Below, one piece after another: positions 54,350-64,000 of a stretch of DNA of 64,000 nt. Under the pieces are notes generated by a model, which saw only the letters and a list, made by a program, of their open reading frames with translations, searched no databases and was not told where the DNA came from. Numbering within the stretch: position 1 is the first letter of the stretch; each line of letters starts with the position of its first letter. Where the stretch lies: assembly GCF_021390595.1 (NCBI RefSeq), contig NZ_JAJEJR010000001.1, positions 186,001-250,000 of the forward strand, in the 5' to 3' direction. This stretch comes from Paraburkholderia sp. HP33-1 (GTDB lineage: Bacteria > Pseudomonadota > Gammaproteobacteria > Burkholderiales > Burkholderiaceae). Position numbers and translations under genes: made by a program.

Positions 54350-55123
54350 CTACTCGGTGACGGCGCGCGGCTTGCGCGGCGCGCGTTCGAACACGCGGTC
54401 GTAGAGCCAGCGCGGCAACACATGCAGCAGCATCGCGGCCACGCGCATCTGCCACGGAAACACCGCGAACGCCGTCTGCCGTTCGACCGCACCCGCGACC
54501 TTTGCCGCGAAGCGCTCGGCGTCCATCAGGAACGGCATGCTGTACGGGTTGTGCTCGGTCATCGGCGTGCGGATATAGCCGGGCGCGATCGTGACGACTC
54601 CGACGCCGAACGGCCGCATCTCGACGCGCAACGCTTCGAGATACTTGAGCGCGGCCGACTTCGACGCGCTGTACGCGCCCGAGCCCGGCAGGCCACGCAC
54701 GCCGGCGACGCTCGCAATGCCGACCAGCGTGCCACGCTTCGCGTCGGCCATCAGGGCGGCAAAAGGTTCGAACGTCGCGACCATGCCGAAGTAATTGATG
54801 TCCATCACCTCGCGGAACGTGCGCAGATCGCCGTGACCGGTCAGCGCGCCGCGGCTGATGCCGGCGTTGGCGATCACGACGTCGGGCAGGCCGTGTTCGG
54901 CGATGAAGCGCGCGGCCGCATCGGCGAGCGCTTCCGCGTCGCGCACGTCGACAGCATAGATCGAGACGGTGTTCTGGGGATGGGCGTTCTGGAACGCGGC
55001 GAGCGCTTCGCCGCGACGGGCGACGAGGCCGAGAATCGCGCCGCGCCGTGCGTATTCGCCGGCGAGCGCGAGGCCGATGCCGCTCGAAGCGCCGGTAATG
55101 AAAACCTTCAGCGGTGAGGTCAT
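54350..55123 (-). CDS. Short-chain dehydrogenase/reductase
   Basis: A 257-residue SDR with cofactor motif GASSGIG (11-17), NAG in IANAGIS, catalytic Tyr-Lys in YSASKSAALK, and a substrate-side PGYIRTPMTEHN. A C-terminal hydrophobic, basic stretch (MLLHVLPRWLYDRVF) suggests membrane association and a lipid-like substrate. Substrate unknown. It lies 15 bp below dsbA and 3 bp above the BtuF-like gene. Confidence 0.9.
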   Translation of the reverse strand: MTSPLKVFITGASSGIGLALAGEYARRGAILGLVARRGEALAAFQNAHPQNTVSIYAVDVRDAEALADAAARFIAEHGLPDVVIANAGISRGALTGHGDLRTFREVMDINYFGMVATFEPFAALMADAKRGTLVGIASVAGVRGLPGSGAYSASKSAALKYLEALRVEMRPFGVGVVTIAPGYIRTPMTEHNPYSMPFLMDAERFAAKVAGAVERQTAFAVFPWQMRVAAMLLHVLPRWLYDRVFERAPRKPRAVTE

Positions 55124-55138
55124 ACCGGCGCCTCTTGA

Positions 55139-55777
55139 TTACATCTTCTTGGCGCGGACTTGCGAGACGAGGTAGTCGAGCACCTGGGTCGTGCCCGGCA
55201 GGGTGCCGGTCGCGGCCGGGCCGGTTTCATACTTGCCCTGCACCGCGAGCGTCGGCACGCCGTCGATCTTGTAGTCGTCGAGCAGCTTCTTGTCCTTCTG
55301 CAGCGCGCTTTGCGTCGAGAACGAGTTGTACGCTTCCATGTACTTCTTCGGATCGACGCCGAACTTCGCGAGGAATTTGGCCTGGTCTTCCGGCGTCAGC
55401 AGATAGTTCTTGTTGACGTGGATTTCGTTGAAGACCTTCGGTGTCAGTTCGTTCGCGACGCCGAGTGCGTCGAGCGCGTGGTACATCTTCGAGTGCGGGA
55501 TAAAGTCGTCGCGGAAGGCGACCGGCACGCGGCGGAACACGACGTCCGGACCCTGCTTCTTGACCCACGCTTCGAGGAACGGATCGAATTCATTGCAGTG
55601 CGGGCAGCCGTACCAGAAGAATTCGGTGACTTCGATCTTGCCGGCCGGCACGTCGGTCGGCTGCGGCGTGGCCAGCACGGTGTAGTCCTTGCCGGCGACC
55701 GGCGCGGACGGCGACGCATGCGCGCTGGCCGCGATCAGGCCCAGCGAGAGGAACAGGATGCTCAGCAGTTTTTTCAT
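55139..55777 (-). CDS. dsbA: Thiol:disulfide interchange protein DsbA
   Basis: A 212-residue periplasmic thioredoxin-fold oxidase that introduces disulfides into secreted proteins. The signal peptide ends near AHA. The redox motif is CPHC (58-61) in FFWYGCPHCNEF. The cis-Pro loop is DGVPTLAVQGKY. The ATG at 55777 starts the signal sequence; an earlier in-frame start at 55834 would precede it with a hydrophilic extension. It sits between the SPOR gene and the SDR in the argS-SPOR-dsbA-SDR-BtuF run. Confidence 0.95.
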   Translation of the reverse strand: MKKLLSILFLSLGLIAASAHASPSAPVAGKDYTVLATPQPTDVPAGKIEVTEFFWYGCPHCNEFDPFLEAWVKKQGPDVVFRRVPVAFRDDFIPHSKMYHALDALGVANELTPKVFNEIHVNKNYLLTPEDQAKFLAKFGVDPKKYMEAYNSFSTQSALQKDKKLLDDYKIDGVPTLAVQGKYETGPAATGTLPGTTQVLDYLVSQVRAKKM

Positions 55778-55953
55778 GTTGTGTAGACCCAGATAAGGCG
55801 GTGGCGCGGTGACGCGTCGCGAAAGGCCCGTCACCGCTGGTCGGATTCGGCGTGGCCGCCCGACACAATACAGCTCGAAGCGGCCATCGTGCTTGTGACC
55901 TGCGCGCCGCGCCGATAGTTCGGCGTGCCGCGCGAGCCGGCGTTACCGTTTAT

Positions 55954-56757
55954 TTATTGTTTGGTGAAACGGATCACTGCGGTATCGACACCCGCGTCCG
56001 ACAGACGCTGACGGCTCGAATTCATGTCCTCGAACTTCGAGAACGGCCCGATTCGCACGCGATAGTACGTGACGCCGCCGGCATCGCGTTGCGTGACCTT
56101 CGATTCGAAGCCCTGGAACGCAAGACGCGCGCGCTGCTGTTCGGCGTCGGCGGCGGTCTTGTACGCGCCCACCTGCAGGAAGTAGCCGGTGTTCGCGTCG
56201 GCCGGCGCTGGAGCCGGCGCGGCGGCCGAGCCCGGTTTGACATTGGCCACGATGGCCGCGCTCGTGCCCTTCGGCGCGGAGCCTGCCGCGGTGGCGGCCG
56301 GCGCGCTCGACGTTTGCGGCTTCTTCGCCGGCGCGACGATGCCGCCGGTGCCGTTATCCTGCGCGGCATTCGGCGCAACCGCCGTGCCGTTGGTGTTCGC
56401 ATTGCCGGCCGACGGTGGCACTTCGACGATCTGCGGTTCTTCGAGCATGCCCGTCTGGGTTTGCGCGTTGGTCTGACCCGGCGCAGTGTTCGGCGGTGCG
56501 GGTTGCGCGGCCTGCGGCACCGGCTGGCCCGGCGTCTTGCCTTGCAGCGGACGGTTCGGATCGTATTGCGCCTGGCTCGCGCCGTTGTCCGTCGCCGCCG
56601 GCGGGGCGACCTTCGACACGAACGGCGTAGGTGCACGGGTTATATAGAGCGCCACCACGACCGCGATCGCCAGGCCGACGATCAGGCCCAGCACGATCCC
56701 GAGAAAAGTGCCCCCGGTTTGCTTCGATTGCTTTGTTGTGCGGCGTGGTTTTGCCAT
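55954..56757 (-). CDS. SPOR-domain cell-division-type protein (FtsN-like)
   Basis: A 267-residue single-pass protein. It has a short basic cytoplasmic tail, a TM helix at about 17-42, a long Ala/Pro/Gln-rich periplasmic linker, and a SPOR domain from about 187 to the end (GYFLQVGAYKTAADAEQQRARL, YYRVRIGPFSKFEDM). SPOR domains bind denuded peptidoglycan at the septum. The architecture is that of FtsN or a related division protein. Located 79 bp downstream of argS, as in many betaproteobacteria. Confidence 0.9.
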   Translation of the reverse strand: MAKPRRTTKQSKQTGGTFLGIVLGLIVGLAIAVVVALYITRAPTPFVSKVAPPAATDNGASQAQYDPNRPLQGKTPGQPVPQAAQPAPPNTAPGQTNAQTQTGMLEEPQIVEVPPSAGNANTNGTAVAPNAAQDNGTGGIVAPAKKPQTSSAPAATAAGSAPKGTSAAIVANVKPGSAAAPAPAPADANTGYFLQVGAYKTAADAEQQRARLAFQGFESKVTQRDAGGVTYYRVRIGPFSKFEDMNSSRQRLSDAGVDTAVIRFTKQ

Positions 56758-56836
56758 CGTACGAATCACCTGCAAAAAGAATCCAGGAACGGCCGTCGAT
56801 TATAACGACGGCCGCGCGCATATTACGCTGGAGGAG

Positions 56837-58627
56837 TTACATCTTGACGGGGGCGGAGACGCCGATCGTCGCGAGACCGTTGGCCAGCACCTGGCGCGTG
56901 GCCGCGAGCAGCGCGACGCGAGCGTTGCGTTCGGCCGCATCGTCGACCAGCACGCGCTCGGCACGATCATTGTAGAACGAGTGAAATTCTCCGGCGAGTT
57001 CGCGGAGATAGAACGCAACCGCGTGCGGAGCGAGCTCGTCTGCGGCGTGCTGCAGCATGTCCGGGAATTCGGCGAGCTTGTTGAGCAGCGCCATTGAGCG
57101 CTCGCTCGTGAGCGGCGCGAGGTCCACGCTCGCGAGCGTGCTCTCGTCGAGGCCGTAGCGCGCGTTGCACTCGGCGATCACCGAGCAGATGCGCGCGTGC
57201 GCGTATTGCACGTAGTGCACCGGGTTCTCGTCGTTCTGCTTCAGCGCGAGGTCGATGTCGAACACGAACTCGGTGTCCGCCTTGCGCGAGATCAGGAAGA
57301 AGCGCACCGCGTCGCGGCCGCGGCGAATGGTTTCCTCGTCGATCAGATCGATGGCCGCTTCCGAGCCCGGCGTCGCGCCGCCCGACCATTCGATCAGATC
57401 GCGCACCGTCACGTAGCTACCCGCCCGTTTCGAGATCTTCACTTCTTCGCCGTTGCGCATGACCGTGACCATCTTGTGCAGGATGTAGTCGGGGTAGCCC
57501 TTCGGGATACCGATGCCGAGACCCTGCAGACCTGCGCGCACGCGCGCGATCGTGCCGTGGTGGTCCGAGCCCTGCACGTTGATGACCTTCGTGAAGCCGC
57601 GCTCCCACTTCGCGACGTGATAGGCGACGTCCGGCACGAAGTACGTGTAGGTGCCGTCGGTCTTGCGCATCACGCGGTCCTTGTCGTCGCCGTCGTCGGT
57701 GGTGCGCAGCCACAGCGCGCCTTCCTGCTCGTAGGTCTTGCCCGCGGCGATCAGCGCGTCGACCGTTTTTTCGACGCGGCCTTCCGTATACAGCGACGAT
57801 TCCAGATAGTACTGGTCGAACTTCACGCCGAACGCCTGCAGGTCCATGTCCTGCTCGCGACGCAGGTACGTCACAGCGAAGCGGCGGATTGCTTCGAGGT
57901 TCTCGACATCGCGCGCGCCGGTGACGGGCTCGCCGTCGCTCGCCTCGACCGTGACGCCGTTCAGATAGTCCTTTGCGATGTCGGCGATGTACTCGCCGTT
58001 GTAGGCCGACGCGGGCCAGCCTTCGTCGCCGGGGGCGAGGCCGCGAGCGCGTGCCTGGGTCGACAGCGCGAGCGTGTGGATCTGCACGCCGGCGTCGTTG
58101 TAGTAGAACTCGCGGTGCACGTCCCAGCCCTGCGACGCGAGCACGTGCGCGAGCGCATCGCCGAGCGCGGCCTGGCGGCCATGACCGACGTGTAGCGGAC
58201 CGGTCGGGTTGGCCGACACGAATTCGATCAGCACATGCTTGCCGGCGTCGCGCTGCGAGCGGCCGTATGCGCCCTGCTCGGCGAACACGGCGGCGATCAC
58301 GCCTTGCTTGGCCGCGGCCGTGAGGCGCAGGTTGATGAAGCCGGGGCCCGCCACTTCGGCGGTGTCGATCAGGCCTTTGGCCTGCACATTGGCGAGCAGC
58401 GCATCGACGATCTGTTGCGCGAGCTGGCGCGGATTGGCGCGCAGCGGCTTGGCGAGTTGCATGGCGACGTTGCACGCTACGTCGCCGTGCGCGGCGACTT
58501 TCGGGCGCTCCAGCGCGATGGCGGGCGAGACGAAAGCGGCTTCGGTCGCGCCTTGGGTGGCAATCGCGACCTGCTTCACCGTCTCGGCGAGCAGTGTTTC
58601 GAGTGTGTGTTTATGTGCGGGCAGCAT
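56837..58627 (-). CDS. argS: Arginyl-tRNA synthetase
   Basis: A 596-residue class-I synthetase charging tRNA(Arg). The HIGH motif is HVGH at 146-149 in [14 protein letters not shown]. The region corresponding to KMSKS reads [10 protein letters not shown]. The C-terminal anticodon-binding domain carries [14 protein letters not shown], typical of ArgS. Essential housekeeping gene, first of the minus-strand run with the SPOR protein and dsbA. Confidence 0.97.
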   Translation of the reverse strand: MLPAHKHTLETLLAETVKQVAIATQGATEAAFVSPAIALERPKVAAHGDVACNVAMQLAKPLRANPRQLAQQIVDALLANVQAKGLIDTAEVAGPGFINLRLTAAAKQGVIAAVFAEQGAYGRSQRDAGKHVLIEFVSANPTGPLHVGHGRQAALGDALAHVLASQGWDVHREFYYNDAGVQIHTLALSTQARARGLAPGDEGWPASAYNGEYIADIAKDYLNGVTVEASDGEPVTGARDVENLEAIRRFAVTYLRREQDMDLQAFGVKFDQYYLESSLYTEGRVEKTVDALIAAGKTYEQEGALWLRTTDDGDDKDRVMRKTDGTYTYFVPDVAYHVAKWERGFTKVINVQGSDHHGTIARVRAGLQGLGIGIPKGYPDYILHKMVTVMRNGEEVKISKRAGSYVTVRDLIEWSGGATPGSEAAIDLIDEETIRRGRDAVRFFLISRKADTEFVFDIDLALKQNDENPVHYVQYAHARICSVIAECNARYGLDESTLASVDLAPLTSERSMALLNKLAEFPDMLQHAADELAPHAVAFYLRELAGEFHSFYNDRAERVLVDDAAERNARVALLAATRQVLANGLATIGVSAPVKM

Positions 58628-59076
58628 GCTTGTTGCGAGTCCAGTGAGGCAATCCGGTAAGGCGGAAGAGGCGCCGGCCGCGGCCGGTGTCGGAAGCGTG
58701 GAACGCGGCCGCGCGCTTTGCGGCGCTGCTGGCGCCGCCGGCAGACTGCCCCCGAGGGCGGTGCGACGAAACCCAACCCAGACTGCGCAACGCGGTGGGC
58801 GCCGTTAGGCAACCTCGCGCGGCATGCGGATTGCGACCGATGATTCGACGCCCCCGGTCATACCCGTGCGCAATGCTCGTCGAGCCTCGCCGTACGCGGC
58901 GCTGGGCGGCGCGCTTTTCCGTTCAGACGGATTTTAGCAGGTGCTAATATGTTCAATGAGATGCCCGCGAGGGGCTGTGGCCGCCGCGCGCCTTGTCGGC
59001 GCCACGTCAGGCGCGCGCTGTTGCCGCCCGCGGGAGACTCGTGCGTCAACCCGCCATAACGAAAAAGGGAACAGTC
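58628..59076. other. Divergent region argS / DUF1840
   Basis: A 449-bp spacer containing the argS upstream sequence, a very GC-rich stretch with overlapping short dyads around 58700-58770 (GGCGCCGCC, GCCCCCGAGGGC), and a promoter candidate for the DUF1840 gene at 58922-58950. I see no RNA gene or coding frame of note. Confidence 0.5.
58922..58950 (+). promoter_or_regulatory. Candidate sigma-70 promoter of the DUF1840 gene
   Basis: TTCAGA and TAATAT separated by exactly 17 bp, about 130 bp before the DUF1840 ATG, in a locally AT-rich patch of an otherwise GC-rich spacer. Confidence 0.45.
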
Positions 59077-59403
59077 ATGCTGATTACTTTCAAGTGCCGC
59101 GCCTGCCCGGACGTGATGATGCTGGAGAATCTGGCGCAATATCTGGTCGGCATTGTCGGCAAACGCCTTGGGCAGCGGGGCGTCATCACTCACGACGAAC
59201 TGGGCCCGGCCATCGAGAAGCTCGAAGCGGCGATCATCTCCGACAAGCAGGAGCGTGCCGAGCACGAGGGCCATTTCCACGAGGGCGAGGACGGCCACGA
59301 TCGTCATGAGATTCCGCCTGGACTCGCGCAGCGCGCGTATCCGTTCCTCGACATGCTGCGTGCGGCGCAGAAGGAAAACGCGGATATCGTCTGGGGGCTT
59401 TGA
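59077..59403 (+). CDS. DUF1840 domain protein
   Basis: A 108-residue soluble protein of the DUF1840 family, found mostly in betaproteobacteria; function unknown. Marks are LITFKCRACPDVMM with a CxxC-like pair, GKRLGQRGVITHDELGPAI, and the end AYPFLDMLRAAQKENADIVWG. The His/Asp-rich middle (EGHFHEGEDGHDRHE) could bind metal. The ATG at 59077 lies behind AAAAGGGA. Single-gene unit closed by the hairpin at 59471. Confidence 0.92.
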   Translation: MLITFKCRACPDVMMLENLAQYLVGIVGKRLGQRGVITHDELGPAIEKLEAAIISDKQERAEHEGHFHEGEDGHDRHEIPPGLAQRAYPFLDMLRAAQKENADIVWGL

Positions 59404-59470
59404 TTTCTGCTGGATCCCGAGCGCTGCGGCCCCATCGGAGCGGGTTGTCAGCGTTTTGGCGCAATGAGGA

Positions 59471-59497
59471 AAAGAGCCCGCTCGCCGCGGGCTCTTT
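59471..59497. terminator. Bidirectional intrinsic terminator
   Basis: A perfect 11-bp stem (AAAGAGCCCGC/GCGGGCTCTTT) with a 5-nt loop, symmetric A/T flanks. It separates the convergent DUF1840 and small secreted protein genes. Confidence 0.88.
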
Positions 59498-59527
59498 GTC
59501 ATTCGGAAGGCGTCTGCGCTGTGCCGC

Positions 59528-59725
59528 TTATTGGCTCGCCGAGTCCGCCGGCGCTGCCGCGCCTGGCTTCTTTTTCTGCTTCTTCGCCTTTTTGACGTGC
59601 GCCTCGGTCGGCGGCGAGTAGGAACTGACCGAGCTCGAGCCGGTCGGCGCGGCGGGTTGCGCGAGTGCCACGGACGTGCCGACGGCCAGCGAAACAGCGG
59701 TCAATAACAGCGTCAGCTTCTTCAT
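59528..59725 (-). CDS. Small secreted Lys-rich protein of unknown function
   Basis: A 65-residue protein with a clear signal peptide (MKKLTLLLTAVSLAVGTSVALA) and a 43-residue mature chain: a Ser/Pro-rich start, a strongly basic HVKKAKKQKKKPG core and an Ala/Ser tail. Not a family I recognise. Similar short basic secreted peptides are common in Burkholderia. It lies 182 bp upstream of nothing on its own strand except the metH end, so it is probably independent. Confidence 0.7.
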   Translation of the reverse strand: MKKLTLLLTAVSLAVGTSVALAQPAAPTGSSSVSSYSPPTEAHVKKAKKQKKKPGAAAPADSASQ

Positions 59726-59907
59726 ACGATTTTCTCCGGTGACGGTTGCAATCTCGGTGAGCCGGCGCGTTGCGGCCGCGCCTGACGGGATGAAAGCCGA
59801 CTTAGTCTACAAAGCCGAAATTGCCGTGGCCGCAAATATTCAGTCTTTCGGACTCGATATAGTGGCGAACGCGGGCCGCGCGGCCCGCGCCACGTGCCGT
59901 CTCACGC

Positions 59908-62625
<2,718 letters not shown>

Positions 62626-62705
62626 GGCGTGAGTGCGAGTCGGGTGCGTGCGTTAAGGGGCGGGCAGGGGCGTGCGAGCGTCGGGGTGAAGTGCGTCAGG
62701 CCGGC

Positions 62706-63776
62706 TCAGGCCGCGTCGCGATACTGTGTCGGCCACTTGCGCGGCTTCAGTTCGGCCAGTGCCTTCGCGATCGCCGCGATGTGCTCGGGCGTCGTGCCGC
62801 AGCAGCCGCCCGCGATGTTCACGAGACCCGCTTCGGCGAATTCCTTCAGCAATCCCGAGGTATCCGCGGGCAGTTCGTCGAAGCCGGTGTCGCTCATCGG
62901 ATTCGGCAGGCCGGCGTTCGGATAGCACGACACGTAGGTGTCGCAGAGCTTCGCCAGTTCGGCGATGTACGGGCGCATCAGCGCCGCGCCGAGTGCACAG
63001 TTCAGGCCGAACGTAAGCGGCTTCGCGTGACGCAGCGAGTTCCAGAACGCCTCGACGGTCTGGCCCGACAGAATGCGACCCGACGCATCGGTAACGGTGC
63101 CCGAGATCATGATCGGCAGGCGCTCGCCGGTGTCCTCGAACAGTTCGTCGAGCGCGAACAGCGCTGCCTTCGCGTTCAGCGTGTCGAAGATCGTTTCGAC
63201 GAGGAACAGGTCCGCTCCGCCGTCGAGCAGCGCCTTCGCCTGCTCGTAGTAGGCCGTGCGCAGTTCGTCGAAGGTCACGTTGCGCGCGCCCGGATCGTTG
63301 ACGTCCGGCGAAATGCTCGCTGTTTTCGGGGTCGGTCCGATCGCGCCGGCGACGAAGCGCGGCTTGTCCGGCGTCGAGTATTTGTCACACGCAGCGCGCG
63401 CGAGCTTCGCCGATTCGAGGTTCATCTCGACGGCGAGCGACTCCATGCCGTAGTCGGCCTGCGCGACCGTGGTCGCGCCGAACGTGTTGGTTTCGATGAT
63501 GTCCGCGCCCGCCGCCAGATACTGCTCGTGAATCTCGGTGATGATCTGCGGCTGCGTGATCGACAGCAGTTCGTTGTTGCCCTTGATGTCGCGTGCGTAG
63601 TCCTTGAAGCGCTCGCCGCGATAGCGGGCTTCGTCGAGCTTGTAGCGCTGGATCATCGTGCCCATCGCGCCGTCCAGGATCAGGATGCGTGAATTCAGCA
63701 GCGCGGGCAGCGCTGCGCCGCGCGTGTAGGCGGGTTCGGAGCGGACTGGCGTGGCGGTTTGAGCAGGCTGGGTCAT
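62706..63776 (-). CDS. metH: Methionine synthase, homocysteine-binding part (split MetH)
   Basis: A 356-residue homocysteine S-methyltransferase domain, the N-terminal quarter of classical MetH. Marks are [41 protein letters not shown] and the zinc cysteines, one in GLNCALGA and a pair in [11 protein letters not shown]. It ends right after the domain, so this is a clean split and not a frameshift: the stop is in frame and the partner starts 80 bp later with its own ATG. The two chains must assemble in the cytoplasm. No cobalamin riboswitch was recognised in its 175-bp leader. Confidence 0.95.
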   Translation of the reverse strand: MTQPAQTATPVRSEPAYTRGAALPALLNSRILILDGAMGTMIQRYKLDEARYRGERFKDYARDIKGNNELLSITQPQIITEIHEQYLAAGADIIETNTFGATTVAQADYGMESLAVEMNLESAKLARAACDKYSTPDKPRFVAGAIGPTPKTASISPDVNDPGARNVTFDELRTAYYEQAKALLDGGADLFLVETIFDTLNAKAALFALDELFEDTGERLPIMISGTVTDASGRILSGQTVEAFWNSLRHAKPLTFGLNCALGAALMRPYIAELAKLCDTYVSCYPNAGLPNPMSDTGFDELPADTSGLLKEFAEAGLVNIAGGCCGTTPEHIAAIAKALAELKPRKWPTQYRDAA

Positions 63777-63952
63777 GGCGGACGAGGGCTTGCGCCGGCG
63801 TTTGCGGAAAACTTGTCATTGTAGCCGCTGCCGGACGGATCCGCCCGGCGCGCGGGCCGGGCAGAGCGCGAACGGCAGGATCGACCGACAAAGACGCGCC
63901 GCACGAAGAATTCAGAAATGCGCTAACAAACGAACCAAAAAGCGACGCAAAA

Positions 63953-63988
63953 AAACGGCCCGGCAAGCCGAAGCCTGCCGGGCCGTTT
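63953..63988 (-). terminator. Terminator of a gene beyond the right edge
   Basis: A perfect 13-bp stem (63953-63965 with 63976-63988) and 10-nt loop. On the minus strand it runs into TTTTTTTGCG. It belongs to a minus-strand gene ending just past base 64000 and insulates metH from it. Confidence 0.85.
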
Positions 63989-64000
63989 CGCTGCCGCCGA

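Noticed and set aside
58700..58770. Dense overlapping GC dyads between argS and DUF1840
   Set aside because: Short, overlapping and expected by chance in such GC-rich DNA; no U-tract and no repeated copy in the window.
62626..62705. metH split as a frameshift or pseudogene
   Set aside because: Both parts end and start at domain borders with their own start and stop codons, and split MetH is known in related bacteria.
63777..63952. Possible cobalamin or SAM riboswitch upstream of metH
   Set aside because: I looked for a B12-box-like core and extended stems and saw none in this 176-bp leader.

Overview
The window is dense, high-GC DNA from a betaproteobacterium of the Burkholderiaceae, most likely Paraburkholderia or Burkholderia. 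This rests on gene content rather than a database search: a KirBac1.1-like potassium channel, a fused IcmF, a single-chain indolepyruvate ferredoxin oxidoreductase, an IDH kinase/phosphatase, a methionine synthase split into two genes, and a bioA-bioF-bioD-bioB cluster. It reads as core and soft-core chromosome, with one compact foreign-looking cassette. I saw no rRNA, tRNA, CRISPR array, insertion sequence or prophage.

Region by region: 1-730 holds the start of anthranilate dioxygenase antA with an AraC/XylS-type direct-repeat promoter. 731-7748 carries a diguanylate cyclase, a uracil-type permease, a Na+/H+ antiporter, an EAL protein and CutC, so c-di-GMP synthesis and breakdown genes lie 3.5 kb apart. 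7762-13286 has the oxidoreductase, a KirBac channel and two small uncharacterised genes. 13440-16629 is a three-gene sugar operon (LacI regulator, AGE-family isomerase, PfkB kinase) whose genes overlap by 4 bp, with a perfect palindrome upstream. 17002-21796 has an SBF-like transporter, a small secreted protein, a porin and a LysR regulator. 21907-29004 has icmF, a nitronate monooxygenase, a fluoroacetate-dehalogenase-type hydrolase, and a divergent Lrp regulator/EamA exporter pair. 29224-33398 is a minus-strand run including a chain of overlapping genes (YbaK, DUF1289, MaoC, MBL), HMG-CoA lyase and a GhrA-type reductase.

35486-36866 is the accessory cassette. It encodes a PAAR tip protein, a Tae4-like amidase effector with visible Cys and His catalytic motifs, and a 75-residue two-TM protein. 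All three are translationally coupled and visibly less GC-rich than their neighbours. No vgrG or other T6SS gene is present, and the small membrane protein does not look like the usual soluble periplasmic Tai4 immunity protein. This is the most unusual object in the window.

37128-41556 is the biotin operon. 42097-51707 holds a secreted alpha/beta hydrolase, YchJ, an acyl-CoA dehydrogenase/SDR/thiolase set, aceK, a LiuR-like MerR regulator divergent from an MBL hydrolase, and an LprI-like protein. 51738-58627 holds an oligopeptide-binding protein, a BtuF-like protein without signal peptide, an SDR, dsbA, a SPOR protein and argS. 59077-63776 has DUF1840, a small secreted Lys-rich protein and split metH. 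Two B12-dependent enzymes (IcmF, MetH) and a B12-binding-type protein fall in one window, but no cobalamin riboswitch was seen next to them.
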